Assembly (NCBI GenBank): GCA_934572465.1
Contig: CAKTLG010000001.1
Span: forward strand, 1-64,000
From: an uncultured Oscillospiraceae bacterium
GTDB taxonomy: Bacteria; Bacillota; Clostridia; Oscillospirales; Oscillospiraceae
Length of the DNA stretch: 64,000 nucleotides
Reading direction: 5' to 3'
The notes below the pieces were generated by a model. The model saw only the letters and a program-made list of their open reading frames with translations, was not told the origin of the DNA and made no database searches. Position 1 is the stretch's first letter. Each line of letters begins with the position of its first letter. The position numbers and the translations under genes are program-made. This document shows, piece by piece, positions 32,661 through 41,263 of the stretch.

Positions 32661-33797
32661 TTATTTTTTGTGTGCCGCACGCCATTTTTCTGCCCAGCCG
32701 GGCTTGTTGACCTGACGGGCGCGGGCAAGAGCCAGCGCGTCCTCCGGCACCTCGTCGGTGATGGTGGAGCCGGCGGCGATGTAGCTGCCGCGTCCGACCG
32801 TGACGGGCGCGATGAGGTTCGTGTTGCAGCCGATAAAGGCGTCGTCGCCGATCGTGCAGCGGAATTTCTTGAAGCCGTCGTAATTCGTCGTCACGGTGCC
32901 GCAGCCGAAGTTGATGCGCTCGCCGCAGTCCGTATCGCCGACGTAGGTGAGGTGAGAGATCTTCGTGCCGTTGCCGATGACGCTGTTTTTGATCTCGACA
33001 AAGTCGCCGACCTTGACGTGGTCGCCGATCCGCGAGTTCGGGCGGACATAGGCGAAGGGGCCGACGGCCGTATGCGCGCCGACGGTGCTCTCGTTGAGCT
33101 GCGAGGCGTTCACCTCGGTCCCGTCGCCGATCGTGCAGTCGCGGATCATGGCGTTCGGGCCGATGGTGCAGTTTTCGCCGATCACGGTCCTGCCGCGCAG
33201 GATCGTGCCGGGCAGGAGCACCGTGCCGCTGCCGATCTTCACGCGCGGGTCAATATACACGCTGTTCGCATCGAGAATGGAAACGCCCGCCTTGAGGTGC
33301 TTTTCGGCGATCTTACGGCGGCACATATCCTGCGCGTCGCGCAGCTCGTCGTCATCGCCGACGGGGAGAAAGCCCTGCGTGATCTCCGCGCCCTTGGGAA
33401 AGGCTGCGAACGCACCGTGCTCGCGCAGCACCTTGCAGCACTCCTTCGCGCTTGCGGAGTAGACCGCGCCGCCGGAGAAGACGCCGACGGGCAGCACCGC
33501 GCCGTTGACGATGAGCACGTCGCCCTTTTCATTCGCAAGGAGCTTCAAAAGCGCCTCGCCGTGCTTTGCCCCGTCGACATAGGTGACGTCGGCGGCTTCG
33601 GGGAGGTAGGGGCGCATCATGTCGTGCGCGCGCACGTCCGAAACAATAAAAAACCGCTCAATGCCCTGCCCCATCAGTTCCTCGGCCATCCACGTGAGAA
33701 TGGGGCAGAACAAAATGGGTCTGAGCATCAGCGGCGTCTTTTCGGTTGTCAGGGTCATATCGTCCGGCATGAAAAGCACGGCAAGCTTACGATCCAT
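32661..33797 (-). CDS. glmU: GlmU-like protein: intact acetyltransferase, degenerate uridylyltransferase domain
   Basis: GlmU normally acetylates glucosamine-1-P and then makes UDP-GlcNAc. The C-terminal left-handed beta-helix (about residues 175-378) keeps the acetyltransferase residues: RP in AYVRPNSRIG, K in VEIKNS, H in ISHLTYVGD, NYDGFKKF and SYIAAGSTI. The N-terminal domain has lost the nucleotide-binding signature GxGTRM...PK (it reads LFMPDDMTLTTEKTPLM) and the metal Asp (NGAVLPV where GDVPL is expected). It is about 150 residues short, giving 378 residues against about 455. The ATG at 33797 follows GGAAGGGAG by a suitable spacing; one at 33806 is too close. Likely only the acetyltransferase works. 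Confidence 0.85.
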   Translation of the reverse strand: MDRKLAVLFMPDDMTLTTEKTPLMLRPILFCPILTWMAEELMGQGIERFFIVSDVRAHDMMRPYLPEAADVTYVDGAKHGEALLKLLANEKGDVLIVNGAVLPVGVFSGGAVYSASAKECCKVLREHGAFAAFPKGAEITQGFLPVGDDDELRDAQDMCRRKIAEKHLKAGVSILDANSVYIDPRVKIGSGTVLLPGTILRGRTVIGENCTIGPNAMIRDCTIGDGTEVNASQLNESTVGAHTAVGPFAYVRPNSRIGDHVKVGDFVEIKNSVIGNGTKISHLTYVGDTDCGERINFGCGTVTTNYDGFKKFRCTIGDDAFIGCNTNLIAPVTVGRGSYIAAGSTITDEVPEDALALARARQVNKPGWAEKWRAAHKK

Positions 33798-33950
33798 CGG
33801 AGCCATCTCCCTTCCTGTTTCATCATCGCCATTATAGCAAAGCTTTACAAAAAATCCACCTTTTCCGGCAAAAAAATCAAAAAAATTTTCACTTTGGGAA
33901 AAAGCCTTTCGCGCCGTCGGAAAAAAAGCTTTAAAAGAACGTTTTTTTGG

Positions 33951-33979
33951 TTGAATTCGCAATATTTTTGAGGTATAAT
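33951..33979 (+). promoter_or_regulatory. trmL promoter
   Basis: TTGAAT (33951-33956), 17 bp, TATAAT (33974-33979). On the other strand a TATAAT at 33836-33831 probably serves glmU, with only a weak -35. Confidence 0.75.
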
Positions 33980-34011
33980 GATTAAACTTTCGCTTGGAGG
34001 AGTCTTTGCCC

Positions 34012-34530
34012 ATGCTCAACATCGTGCTCGTCGAGCCGGAGATCCCGCAGAACTGCGGCAACATCGCCCGCACCTGCGCCGCAACGGGCGCGCGGCTGCA
34101 CCTCATCAAGCCCCTCGGCTTCGACATTTCAGACCGCGCCGTCAAGCGCGCGGGGCTGGACTACTGGCACCTTGTCGAGCTGAGCGTGTATGAAAGCCTT
34201 GCCGAGCTTTTTGAGAAGCACCCAGAGGCGGAGCGCGACTGCTGGCTTGCCACGACCAAGGCCCCGCAGGACTACTGCGCGGCGGAATTCCGCGACGGCT
34301 GCTGGCTCTTTTTCGGAAAAGAGACCGCCGGCCTGCCCGAGCCGTTCCGCGCGGCGCACTACGGGCGCTGCATCCGCCTTCCGATGCGCGCCGAGGCGCG
34401 CAGCCTGAACCTTTCAAACTCCGTCGCCATCCTCACCTACGAGGCGCTGCGGCAGACGGGCTTCCCGGGCCTCCGGCACGAGGGAGAGATGCTGCGCGCG
34501 CCGGCGCGGCAGGACGAAGAAGGGACATAA
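34012..34530 (+). CDS. trmL: tRNA (cytidine(34)-2'-O)-methyltransferase TrmL
   Basis: SpoU-type SAM methyltransferase of 172 residues that modifies the wobble base of certain tRNA-Leu. It consists of only the knotted catalytic domain. It begins LNIVLVEPEIPQNCGNIARTCAA, followed by FFGKETAGLPE and IRLPMRAEARSLNLSNSVAI, all diagnostic for TrmL. ATG at 34012 after GGAGGAG. It may be co-transcribed with pgk, since no terminator lies in the 46-bp gap. Confidence 0.93.
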   Translation: MLNIVLVEPEIPQNCGNIARTCAATGARLHLIKPLGFDISDRAVKRAGLDYWHLVELSVYESLAELFEKHPEAERDCWLATTKAPQDYCAAEFRDGCWLFFGKETAGLPEPFRAAHYGRCIRLPMRAEARSLNLSNSVAILTYEALRQTGFPGLRHEGEMLRAPARQDEEGT

Positions 34531-34576
34531 TTTCAGAGTATCTGTCAGATCGTATGTATCATGAGGAGGAATCAGA

Positions 34577-35845
34577 ATGAATTATAACAAAAAGACCGTT
34601 TATGACGTAGACGTGAGCGGGAAGAAGGTGCTGCTGCGCTGCGACTTCAACGTCCCGCAGGATAAGGAGACCGGCGCGATCACCTCGGACAAGCGCATCG
34701 TCGCGGCGCTGCCGACCATCCGTTATCTTCTCGACCGCGGCGCCGCCGTGATCGCCTGCTCGCACCTCGGCAAGCCCGAGGCAAAGTTTGACAAGTGGGT
34801 GAAAAAGCAGACCGAAAAGGGCAAGGACCCCGCGGCGCTCACCGAGGAAAAGTGGAAGAAGTCTCTGGAAAAGCTGACGCTCGCGCCGGTGGCCGCGCGC
34901 CTTTCCGAGCTGCTCGGCAGGCCCGTTGCCTTCGCGCACGACGTCGTGGGCGAGGACGCCATGGCCAAGGCCGCGGCGCTCAAGGGCGGCGAGATCCTGC
35001 TGCTCGAGAACACCCGCTTTGAGGCGGGCGAGACGAAGAACGATCCCGCGCTTGCCGAAAAGCTCGCCTCCATGGCCGAGCTGTACGTGTCCGACGCGTT
35101 TGGCTCCGTCCACCGCGCGCACGCCTCCACCGCGGGCGTGGCGGCATATCTGCCCGCCGTTTCCGGCCTGCTCGTCGCAAAAGAGCTTGAGGTCATGGGC
35201 AAGGCGCTCGACGATCCGAAGCGCCCGTTCGTCGCCGTGCTCGGCGGCGCGAAGGTCAGCGACAAGATCGCGGTCATCAACAACCTGCTCGACAAGGCGA
35301 ACACCGTTATCATCGGCGGCGGCATGGCCTATACCTTTGCCAAGGCTCAGGGCGGTGAGATCGGCAAGTCGCTTCTGGAGGAGGACAAGTGCGCCTATGC
35401 GCTCGAGATGATCGAAAAGGCGAAGCAGAAGGGCGTGAAGCTCCTGCTGCCGGTCGATACCGTCGCGGCAAAGGAATTTGCCGCCGACGCGGAGCCGGTT
35501 GTCGTGGACGCGATGCACATTCCCGCGGACATGATGGGCATGGACATCGGCCCGAAGACCATCGAGCTTTTCTGCGAGGCCACGAAGGGCGCGGGCACGA
35601 TCGTGTGGAACGGCCCCATGGGCGTTTTTGAGTTCCCCGCCTTTGCAAACGGCACCAAGGCCATGGCCAGAGCGCTTGCCGAGAGCGGCGCCGTGACCAT
35701 CATCGGCGGCGGCGACAGCGCGGCGGCCGCCGAGCAGCTCGGCTTTGCCGATAAGATCACGCACATTTCCACCGGCGGCGGCGCGTCGCTCGAGTTCCTT
35801 GAGGGCAAGGAGCTGCCGGGCGTTGCGTGCCTGCTCGACAAGTAA
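34577..35845 (+). CDS. pgk: Phosphoglycerate kinase
   Basis: ATP-forming glycolytic enzyme (1,3-bisphosphoglycerate to 3-phosphoglycerate). 422 residues. [29 protein letters not shown] and the C-terminal [13 protein letters not shown] nucleotide loop are intact. A lysine-rich insertion ([20 protein letters not shown], about residues 74-96) makes it slightly longer than average; this is also seen in other Clostridia. ATG after AGGAGGAATCAGA. First of pgk-tpiA-gpmI; gapA and eno are not in the window. Confidence 0.97.
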   Translation: MNYNKKTVYDVDVSGKKVLLRCDFNVPQDKETGAITSDKRIVAALPTIRYLLDRGAAVIACSHLGKPEAKFDKWVKKQTEKGKDPAALTEEKWKKSLEKLTLAPVAARLSELLGRPVAFAHDVVGEDAMAKAAALKGGEILLLENTRFEAGETKNDPALAEKLASMAELYVSDAFGSVHRAHASTAGVAAYLPAVSGLLVAKELEVMGKALDDPKRPFVAVLGGAKVSDKIAVINNLLDKANTVIIGGGMAYTFAKAQGGEIGKSLLEEDKCAYALEMIEKAKQKGVKLLLPVDTVAAKEFAADAEPVVVDAMHIPADMMGMDIGPKTIELFCEATKGAGTIVWNGPMGVFEFPAFANGTKAMARALAESGAVTIIGGGDSAAAAEQLGFADKITHISTGGGASLEFLEGKELPGVACLLDK

Positions 35846-35905
35846 GCGTCTATTCACAGCACAGCTGATCATAATCATTATAGAATACAGGAGAAAAGAC
35901 CCATC

Positions 35906-36679
35906 ATGAATCGCAGATACCGTAAAACCATCATCGCAGGAAACTGGAAGATGAACAAGACCCCCAGCGAGACCAAGGCCTTTGCCGAGCAGTTCAAGGC
36001 CATCCTCCCCAAGACCAAGTGGTGCGACATCGTCGTCTGCGTTCCGGCGGCCGACCTGTCCGCCGCCGTGCGCGCCTTCAAGGACAGCCGCATCGCCGTC
36101 GGCGCGCAGAACCTCTACTTTGAAAAGAGCGGCGCCTATACCGGCGAGATCTCCGCCGATATGCTCGTCGATCTCGGCGTGCGCTATGTCATCATCGGCC
36201 ACAGCGAGCGCCGCGCCCTCTTCGGCGAGACGGACGAGAGCGTCAACAAAAAGGTCCACGCCGCGCTCGAGGCGGGGCTGAACCCCATCATCTGCGTGGG
36301 CGAGAGCCTCACCCAGCGCGAGATGGGCGTGACGATGGAGCTTATCGCGCTTCAGGTCAAGAGCGCGCTCGCGGGCGTCAGCGCCGAGCAGGTGCGCCGC
36401 TGCGTCATCGCCTATGAGCCCATCTGGGCCATCGGCACGGGCAAGACCGCCACGGGCGAGCAGGCCGCCGAGGTCTGCACCGCCATCCGCGCGCTGATCC
36501 GCACGCAGTACGGCGCGCGCGTGGCCCGCAGCGTCACGATCCAGTACGGCGGCTCGATGAAGCCGAACAACGCCGCCGAGCTTCTCGCGCACGAGGACAT
36601 CGACGGCGGGCTCATCGGCGGCGCGTCGCTCGAGCCGCAGGCGCTGATGGATATCGTTCACGCCGCGAATCAGGATTGA
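35906..36679 (+). CDS. tpiA: Triosephosphate isomerase
   Basis: Interconverts dihydroxyacetone phosphate and glyceraldehyde 3-phosphate. 257 residues, TIM barrel. AGNWKMNK (catalytic Lys, about residue 16), IIGHSERR (catalytic His, near 98), [13 protein letters not shown] (catalytic Glu, near 170) and the phosphate loop [10 protein letters not shown] are intact. The start has AGGAG about 12 bp upstream. It lies 60 bp after pgk and 23 bp before gpmI. Confidence 0.97.
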   Translation: MNRRYRKTIIAGNWKMNKTPSETKAFAEQFKAILPKTKWCDIVVCVPAADLSAAVRAFKDSRIAVGAQNLYFEKSGAYTGEISADMLVDLGVRYVIIGHSERRALFGETDESVNKKVHAALEAGLNPIICVGESLTQREMGVTMELIALQVKSALAGVSAEQVRRCVIAYEPIWAIGTGKTATGEQAAEVCTAIRALIRTQYGARVARSVTIQYGGSMKPNNAAELLAHEDIDGGLIGGASLEPQALMDIVHAANQD

Positions 36680-36702
36680 GGAGCGAAAAAGGAGGGCATT
36701 TT

Positions 36703-38217
36703 ATGAACAAAACTCCGACCACCCTTATCATCATGGACGGCTTCGGCCTGTCCGATAACCTCGTCGGCAACGCGGTGCGCGCGGCCAATACGCCGGTGCT
36801 CGACGGGCTGTTCAATGAGTACGCGCATACGACGCTCGCTGCCTCCGGCCTTGACGTGGGCCTTCCCGACGGGCAGATGGGCAACAGCGAGGTCGGCCAC
36901 ACCAACATCGGCGGCGGCCGCGTCGTGTTCCAGGATCTGCCGCGTATCACCCGCTCGATCGAGGACGGCAGCTTCTTTGAAAACCCCGCCTACAATAAGG
37001 CGATGGATGACTGCCTCGAAAAAGGCTCGGCGCTGCACCTTTACGGCCTGCACTCCAACGGCGGCGTCCACTCCACGCTCGACCATCTCTATGCGCTCTT
37101 GAAAATGGCGCACATCAAGGGGCTCAAGCGCGTGTATATCCACGCCTTCCTCGACGGGCGCGACACGCCCCCGACCTCGGGACGCGATTTTGTTGCAAAG
37201 ACGATGGAAAAGTGCCGCGAGCTCGGCGTCGGCAGGATCGCGACAGTCATGGGCCGCTACTACGCGATGGATCGCGACAAGCGCTGGGACCGCCTTGAGA
37301 ACGCCTATGACGCGCTCGTCTACGGCGAGGGCGTGCAGGATCCCGACCCCATCCACGCCATCGAGGAGAGCTATAAAAACGGCGTGACGGACGAATTCGT
37401 CGAGCCCATCGTCTGCGACAAGGACGGCATGATCTCCGACAACGACTCGGTCATCTTCTTCAACTACCGCCCCGACCGCGCCCGCGAGATCACGCGCGCG
37501 TTCGTCGACCCCGCGTTCGACGGCTTCAAGCGCGAGTTCTTCCCGCTGACCTACGTCTGCAACACCGAGTACGACGCAACGATGCCGAACGTGCTCGTCG
37601 CCTTCCCGCGCATCAGCGTGAAGAACGGCCTTGGCGAGTACCTCAGCAAGATGGGCATGACCCAGCTGCGCATCGCCGAGACCGAGAAGTATGCCCATGT
37701 GACCTTCTTCTTCAACGGCGGCGTCGAGGAGCCGTATCCCGGCGAGGATCGCGTGCTCGTCGCCTCCCCGAAGGTCGCGACCTACGATCTCCAGCCGGAG
37801 ATGAGCGCCTATGAGGTCGCGGACAAGTGCGTCGAGCGCATCGAGTCCGGCAAATACGACGTCATTATCCTCAACTTTGCCAACTGCGACATGGTCGGCC
37901 ACACGGGCGTGTTCGACGCGGCGGTCAAGGCCGTCGAGACGGTCGACGAGTGCGTCGGCAAGGTCGTTGAGGCGACGCTCAAGATGGGCGGCATCGCCAT
38001 GATCACCGCCGACCACGGCAACGCCGAGCAGATGCTGCAAAGCGACGGCGTGAGCCCCATGACCGCGCACACGACGAACCTTGTGCCCTTTATCCTCTGC
38101 GGCGCGGGCACGGAGCTGAGAAGCGGCCGCCTCGCCGACATCGCACCGACGATCCTCGACGTGATGGGCCTTGCGCAGCCCGAGGAGATGGACGGCAAAA
38201 CGCTCATCGTGCGCTAA
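36703..38217 (+). CDS. gpmI: 2,3-bisphosphoglycerate-independent phosphoglycerate mutase
   Basis: Interconverts 3- and 2-phosphoglycerate with two Mn2+ ions. 504 residues, alkaline-phosphatase fold. IIMDGFG metal site at the N-terminus, phosphoserine motif [17 protein letters not shown] (Ser near residue 63), [17 protein letters not shown] region and [10 protein letters not shown] near the C-terminus are intact. Start at the ATG after AAAGGAGGGCATTTT. Last gene of the glycolytic operon, followed by a strong terminator. Confidence 0.97.
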   Translation: MNKTPTTLIIMDGFGLSDNLVGNAVRAANTPVLDGLFNEYAHTTLAASGLDVGLPDGQMGNSEVGHTNIGGGRVVFQDLPRITRSIEDGSFFENPAYNKAMDDCLEKGSALHLYGLHSNGGVHSTLDHLYALLKMAHIKGLKRVYIHAFLDGRDTPPTSGRDFVAKTMEKCRELGVGRIATVMGRYYAMDRDKRWDRLENAYDALVYGEGVQDPDPIHAIEESYKNGVTDEFVEPIVCDKDGMISDNDSVIFFNYRPDRAREITRAFVDPAFDGFKREFFPLTYVCNTEYDATMPNVLVAFPRISVKNGLGEYLSKMGMTQLRIAETEKYAHVTFFFNGGVEEPYPGEDRVLVASPKVATYDLQPEMSAYEVADKCVERIESGKYDVIILNFANCDMVGHTGVFDAAVKAVETVDECVGKVVEATLKMGGIAMITADHGNAEQMLQSDGVSPMTAHTTNLVPFILCGAGTELRSGRLADIAPTILDVMGLAQPEEMDGKTLIVR

Positions 38218-38241
38218 AAAATCAGATCGAAGCAGGTTTAG

Positions 38242-38282
38242 AAAAAGCTCTGACGGTACACACTACCGTCAGAGCTTTTTTT
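38242..38282 (+). terminator. Terminator of the pgk-tpiA-gpmI operon
   Basis: AAAAAGCTCTGACGGTA-CACAC-TACCGTCAGAGCTTTTTTT, a 17-bp stem. Confidence 0.9.
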
Positions 38283-38337
38283 CATGGCTCGCGGAATTTT
38301 GCGCAGGCCGCGCACCGCGCGGCGGAAAGGAAACGAC

Positions 38338-39087
38338 ATGACTTCTTCAAATGGCCGCGGCAAGCGGCATTTCTTCGGCGGGACGGGCTTATACATAGCC
38401 CTGTTCCTCGGTGTGACGGCGCTGGCCGTCGCGGGCTATTGGACGCTGCTGCCGAAAAACACGACCGACAGGGACGCGGAGAACGTCTCCTCGCAGGTGG
38501 AGCTGCCTGTGGAGGACGAGACGCCGCAGATGCCGGAGGTCATCGCCATCACGCCGGATAAGAGCGAGGACGACTGGGTCGTCCCCGCGCCGCCGGAGGA
38601 GATCACCGTGATGGACGAGGCCACGGGCGTGGAGGACACGGTGAGCGCCGAGGAGGCGGACGAGCCGCTGCCCGTCGCGCCGCGGCTCGTCGTCTCGCCG
38701 CTCGTGGGCGAGACGCTCGCCGCCTTCTCGATGGACGAGCTCAGGTACAACGAGACGCTCGGCGACTGGCGCACGCATGACGGCATGGACATTGCCGCGG
38801 AGACCGGCACGCAGGTGCTCGCCGCGTGCAGCGGCACCGTCACGCAGGTCATCGCCGACGATCTGATGGGCACATGCGTCACCATCGCGCACGACGGCGG
38901 CTATGAGACGACGTATGCCAATCTCCAGAGCGTCCCGACCGTGGGCGAGGGACAGTATGTCTCCGCCGGCGAGGTCATCGGCGCGGTGGGCAGCACGTCG
39001 CTCGCCGAGTTTGCCAGCGCGCCGCATCTGCACTTTTCCGTCACAAAGGACGGCGTTCCCTGCGATCCGGCGGAGTTCCTGAACTGA
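38338..39087 (+). CDS. M23 (LytM) peptidase domain protein, SpoIIQ-like
   Basis: 249 residues: short cytoplasmic N-terminus, one membrane helix (about 16-38), an acidic linker (about 45-120) and a C-terminal LytM domain. The zinc residues are kept, with HDGMD for the first His and Asp and HLHF for the second motif, so it may be active, as in clostridial SpoIIQ. Size and layout fit SpoIIQ, the forespore partner of SpoIIIAH in engulfment. That name is an inference, since other M23 envelope proteins share the layout. The ATG at 38338 follows GGAAAGGAAACGAC; the open frame continues 18 codons upstream without a site. Confidence 0.8.
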   Translation: MTSSNGRGKRHFFGGTGLYIALFLGVTALAVAGYWTLLPKNTTDRDAENVSSQVELPVEDETPQMPEVIAITPDKSEDDWVVPAPPEEITVMDEATGVEDTVSAEEADEPLPVAPRLVVSPLVGETLAAFSMDELRYNETLGDWRTHDGMDIAAETGTQVLAACSGTVTQVIADDLMGTCVTIAHDGGYETTYANLQSVPTVGEGQYVSAGEVIGAVGSTSLAEFASAPHLHFSVTKDGVPCDPAEFLN

Positions 39088-39110
39088 CGCGGAGGGAGCT
39101 GCCGCAAATA

Positions 39111-39140
39111 AAAAGGAAGCAGCCGCGGCTGCTTCCTTTT
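39111..39140. terminator. Bidirectional terminator
   Basis: AAAAGGAAGCAGCC-GC-GGCTGCTTCCTTTT between the M23 gene and the convergent 53-aa gene. Confidence 0.85.
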
Positions 39141-39141
39141 T

Positions 39142-39303
39142 TCATCGATCGTCTGAGGGCGTATCGGTATAAGAGTCCAGACGGCCGTCGGCCGTGTACC
39201 AATCGGTCACGCCATCGCCGCGGTCAAAGCCGTAGAACGTCATACCGTCACTCTCGTTTTTGTCGACACGGTCGGGTTCTCTGGAGAAGTTGGGGGAAAA
39301 CAT
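39142..39303 (-). CDS. Small acidic hypothetical protein, 53 aa
   Basis: 53 residues, strongly acidic and Asp-rich, with aromatic residues in GMTFYGFDRGDGVTDWY and a C-terminal DSYTDTPSDDR. ATG at 39303 preceded by GGAGGCGATCTC; a promoter (TTGACT, 16 bp, TATGAT) and a terminator frame it, so it is very likely a real gene. The middle resembles a short YxxxDGRLDSYTDT beta-hairpin repeat seen in secreted proteins, but there is no signal peptide. Function unknown. Divergent from the XRE regulator, which may control it. Confidence 0.7.
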   Translation of the reverse strand: MFSPNFSREPDRVDKNESDGMTFYGFDRGDGVTDWYTADGRLDSYTDTPSDDR

Positions 39304-39352
39304 GAGATCGCCTCCTGATTTTATTGGCGGGCATTGCCCCGCGCTGTCTTCT

Positions 39353-39427
39353 ATCATAATCAGTTTTTTGCAAAAGTCAACTATAAGTAGATAATTCTCC
39401 CATTAGTGTACATCCTGCTGGTACACT
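39353..39427. promoter_or_regulatory. Divergent promoters and operator dyad, 53-aa gene / XRE gene
   Basis: Minus strand: TTGACT (39380-39375), 16 bp, TATGAT (39358-39353). Plus strand: TTGCAA (39368-39373), 16 bp, GATAAT (39390-39395). The promoters overlap. Just downstream of the plus start is the dyad AGTGTAC-N9-GTACACT (39405-39427), a likely XRE operator. Confidence 0.6.
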
Positions 39428-39448
39428 CTAAGTAAAGGAGTGTTGCTG

Positions 39449-39763
39449 ATGGTTGATATGGGAAAACGCTTATATGCGCTGCGCACGGAGCGGGGCTGGA
39501 CGCAGAAGCAGCTTGCCGACAGGATCGGAGCAACGCCCTCCATTATTTCCGCCTACGAGACGGGAACGAGAAAGCCCTCCTACGAGGCGCTTGTCAAGCT
39601 CGCCTCCCTCTTTTCGGTCTCCACCGACTATCTTTTGGGGGTCCGCGCGCAGCGGATCGTGAACGGGCAGTTTACGGTCAGCCTGGACGGGCTTTCGCCG
39701 GAGAAGCGTACCCTTGTGATCCAGCTGATCCATGCGCTGGAGGATCATTCCGCGCTGTACTGA
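39449..39763 (+). CDS. XRE-family helix-turn-helix regulator
   Basis: 104 residues. An N-terminal Cro/CI domain (about 5-60: LYALRTERGWTQKQLADRIG, SIISAYETGTRKPSYEAL, STDYLLGV) is followed by a short helical tail (LSPEKRTLVIQLIHALED). ATG at 39449, eight bases after AAAGGAG. The operator dyad in its leader suggests autoregulation. It is of the SinR/ImmR-like small type. It sits beside the 53-aa gene and upstream of yabP, with a terminator between. Confidence 0.88.
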   Translation: MVDMGKRLYALRTERGWTQKQLADRIGATPSIISAYETGTRKPSYEALVKLASLFSVSTDYLLGVRAQRIVNGQFTVSLDGLSPEKRTLVIQLIHALEDHSALY

Positions 39764-39769
39764 TTCGGA

Positions 39770-39807
39770 CGCGCCTTTCATACACTGTGGTATGAGGGGC
39801 GCGTTTT
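39770..39807 (+). terminator. XRE gene terminator
   Basis: Stem CGCGCCTTTCATAC with GTATGAGGGGCGCG, one bulged pair, then TTTTT. Confidence 0.8.
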
Positions 39808-39840
39808 TCGCGCCATGCAAGCGAAAGGATGGTTCCGGCT

Positions 39841-40122
39841 ATGACATATGACGCTTCCCCCGCCTCCGCCCACAGCGTTGAGCTTTCGGGCCGCGAGAGC
39901 CTGCGCGTCTCCGGCGTGGAGGACGTGGACCGCTTTGACGAGACCGAGATCGTGATGAACACAGCGCAGGGAGTGCTCGTCGTCACGGGCGAAAACCTGC
40001 ACATCGGCAAGCTCAGCCTTGACGGCGGCGAGCTGCATGTGGACGGGCGCATCGATGCGCTCGCCTACGAGGATGCGCCGGCGGGCCGCGGCGGGCTGAT
40101 CGCGCGGCTGTTCGGGGGCTGA
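39841..40122 (+). CDS. yabP: Sporulation protein YabP
   Basis: 93 residues, YabP/YqfC family: LSGRESLRVSGVEDVDRFDETEIVMNT followed by GVLVVTGENLHIGKLSLDGGELHVDGRID, a beta-rich repeat fold. It is required with YabQ for spore cortex formation in Bacillus. The ATG at 39841 is spaced 10 bp from AAAGGA; an ATG at 39829 is too close. Two bases separate it from yabQ. The yabP-yabQ-divIC order is conserved in Firmicutes. Confidence 0.9.
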   Translation: MTYDASPASAHSVELSGRESLRVSGVEDVDRFDETEIVMNTAQGVLVVTGENLHIGKLSLDGGELHVDGRIDALAYEDAPAGRGGLIARLFGG

Positions 40123-40124
40123 GG

Positions 40125-40832
40125 ATGGGCGTGTCGCTGGGCGCGCAGGCGCAGGGCTTTCTCGCCTCGCTCCTGCTGGGCGCGGCGCTGGCGCTGCTCT
40201 ACGACCTGCTGCGCGCGATCCGCCTGCGGCGGCGGACGTCGAACGCGCTCACCGCCGCGCTCGACGCGCTGTACTGTCTGCTGCTGGCAGCGCTGTCGTT
40301 CCTCTTTGCGCTGCGCGTCGGCGGGGGCGAGCTGCGGCTTTTCATGCTGTTCTCCGCGCTCGCGGGCGCGATCGCCTACTTTGCGCTTCTTGCCCCGCTT
40401 CTGCGCCCGCTGTGGGCGTTCTGGGCGGACGTTCTCTTTGCGCTGCTCGCGCTCGCGGCGGCGCCGTTCCGCGCGCTGAAAAAACTTTATGGTAAACTGA
40501 ACAAACTTTGCAAAAGGTACTTTCTTTTTTCCCGCAACCGCCTTATAATAAAGGCGTATGAGCGCTCCGCGCGGCGGAGCGTGCGCGCGAATGCGAAAAG
40601 GGAGGGGAAGCGGCATGGCGGAGCAGGCGAAAAAGGAGAAAAAGCGCGCGAGCCTTCTCACGGTGCTGGTGATCTTCGTGCTGCTGGCGCTGCTGGGCGT
40701 GGAGCTGGTCCACATCCGCGCGCAGATCGACGAGGCCGAGACCGCGCAGCAGGAGCTGCAGGCAAAGCTGGACGCGGCGCGGCAGGAGAACGACGCGCTT
40801 TCCTCGGCGCTGGAAAAGGCCGACGATCCTGA
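40125..40832 (+). CDS. yabQ: Spore cortex biosynthesis protein YabQ (reading frame overlaps divIC)
   Basis: Membrane protein with four hydrophobic helices in its first ~115 residues (GFLASLLLGAALALLYDLLRAIRLRR at the start is typical) and a basic region to about residue 160. The frame then stays open through the start of divIC and stops only at 40830-40832, giving 235 residues. The last ~70, Gly/Ala/Arg-rich, lie in a frame shadowed by divIC codons. Either the protein truly has this tail through a 218-nt overlap, or a sequence error or frameshift hides an earlier stop. The first 160 residues are the credible part. Confidence 0.82.
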   Translation: MGVSLGAQAQGFLASLLLGAALALLYDLLRAIRLRRRTSNALTAALDALYCLLLAALSFLFALRVGGGELRLFMLFSALAGAIAYFALLAPLLRPLWAFWADVLFALLALAAAPFRALKKLYGKLNKLCKRYFLFSRNRLIIKAYERSARRSVRANAKREGKRHGGAGEKGEKAREPSHGAGDLRAAGAAGRGAGPHPRADRRGRDRAAGAAGKAGRGAAGERRAFLGAGKGRRS

Positions 40833-40911
40833 GTTTCTGCAGGAGCTGGCGCGCGATCAGCTCGGCTATGTGACCCCCGGGGAGAAGACGTTTTACGACG
40901 TGAGCAACTGA
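40615..40911 (+). CDS. divIC: Septum formation initiator family protein (DivIC/FtsL-like)
   Basis: 98 residues: short basic cytoplasmic N-terminus, one membrane helix (about 13-33, SLLTVLVIFVLLALLGVELV), a coiled coil (IDEAETAQQELQAKLDAARQEND) and the C-terminal FLQELARDQLGYVTPGEKTF, the diagnostic ARxxLGYVxPGE motif. It links FtsB/DivIC to the divisome. ATG at 40615 preceded by GGGAGGGGAAGCGGC. It starts inside the yabQ frame. Confidence 0.93.
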   Translation: MAEQAKKEKKRASLLTVLVIFVLLALLGVELVHIRAQIDEAETAQQELQAKLDAARQENDALSSALEKADDPEFLQELARDQLGYVTPGEKTFYDVSN

Positions 40912-40928
40912 AAATATGCCATTGCCTC

Positions 40929-40954
40929 AAAGCGCCCTGCAAGGGCGCTTTTTT
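40929..40954 (+). terminator. divIC terminator
   Basis: AAGCGCCCT-GCA-AGGGCGCTTTTTT. Confidence 0.85.
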
Positions 40955-41164
40955 GCTGCGCGGAGATAAAAAGGGGCCGCCGGCGCGCGGCGCCAGCGGC
41001 TCAAACGGGTGGGATATTGGAAAGCTTCCGATGCTTATGATACAGGACCTGTCCACAAACGTCAATGGGAGCTTTTGTCGGATCTTGTCGAAAGCGGTCG
41101 AAGCGTGCCGAACGGATCATATTTGTCAAAATGCACAAATACGCATTCTTAACACTAAGTTCAT
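40955..41164. other. Intergenic stretch with no recognised feature
   Basis: About 210 bp between the divIC terminator and the hpf promoter. I see a GC-rich inverted segment (GCCGCCGGCGCGCGGCGCC, near 40977-40995) and an AT-richer end, but no gene, RNA or operator that I can support. Confidence 0.4.
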
Positions 41165-41193
41165 TTGAAATTTTTTGGCATCTGTGCTACACT
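41165..41193 (+). promoter_or_regulatory. hpf promoter
   Basis: TTGAAA (41165-41170), 17 bp, TACACT (41188-41193), with a leader of about 65 nt. It reads as a sigma-A promoter; I see no sigma-B type element. Confidence 0.65.
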
Positions 41194-41263
41194 TAATAAA
41201 AGTGAAGAGGGAGTCGGGACCGGCTTCCTTTTCGCTTCCTCACCAACGAAAGGAGCCATCACT

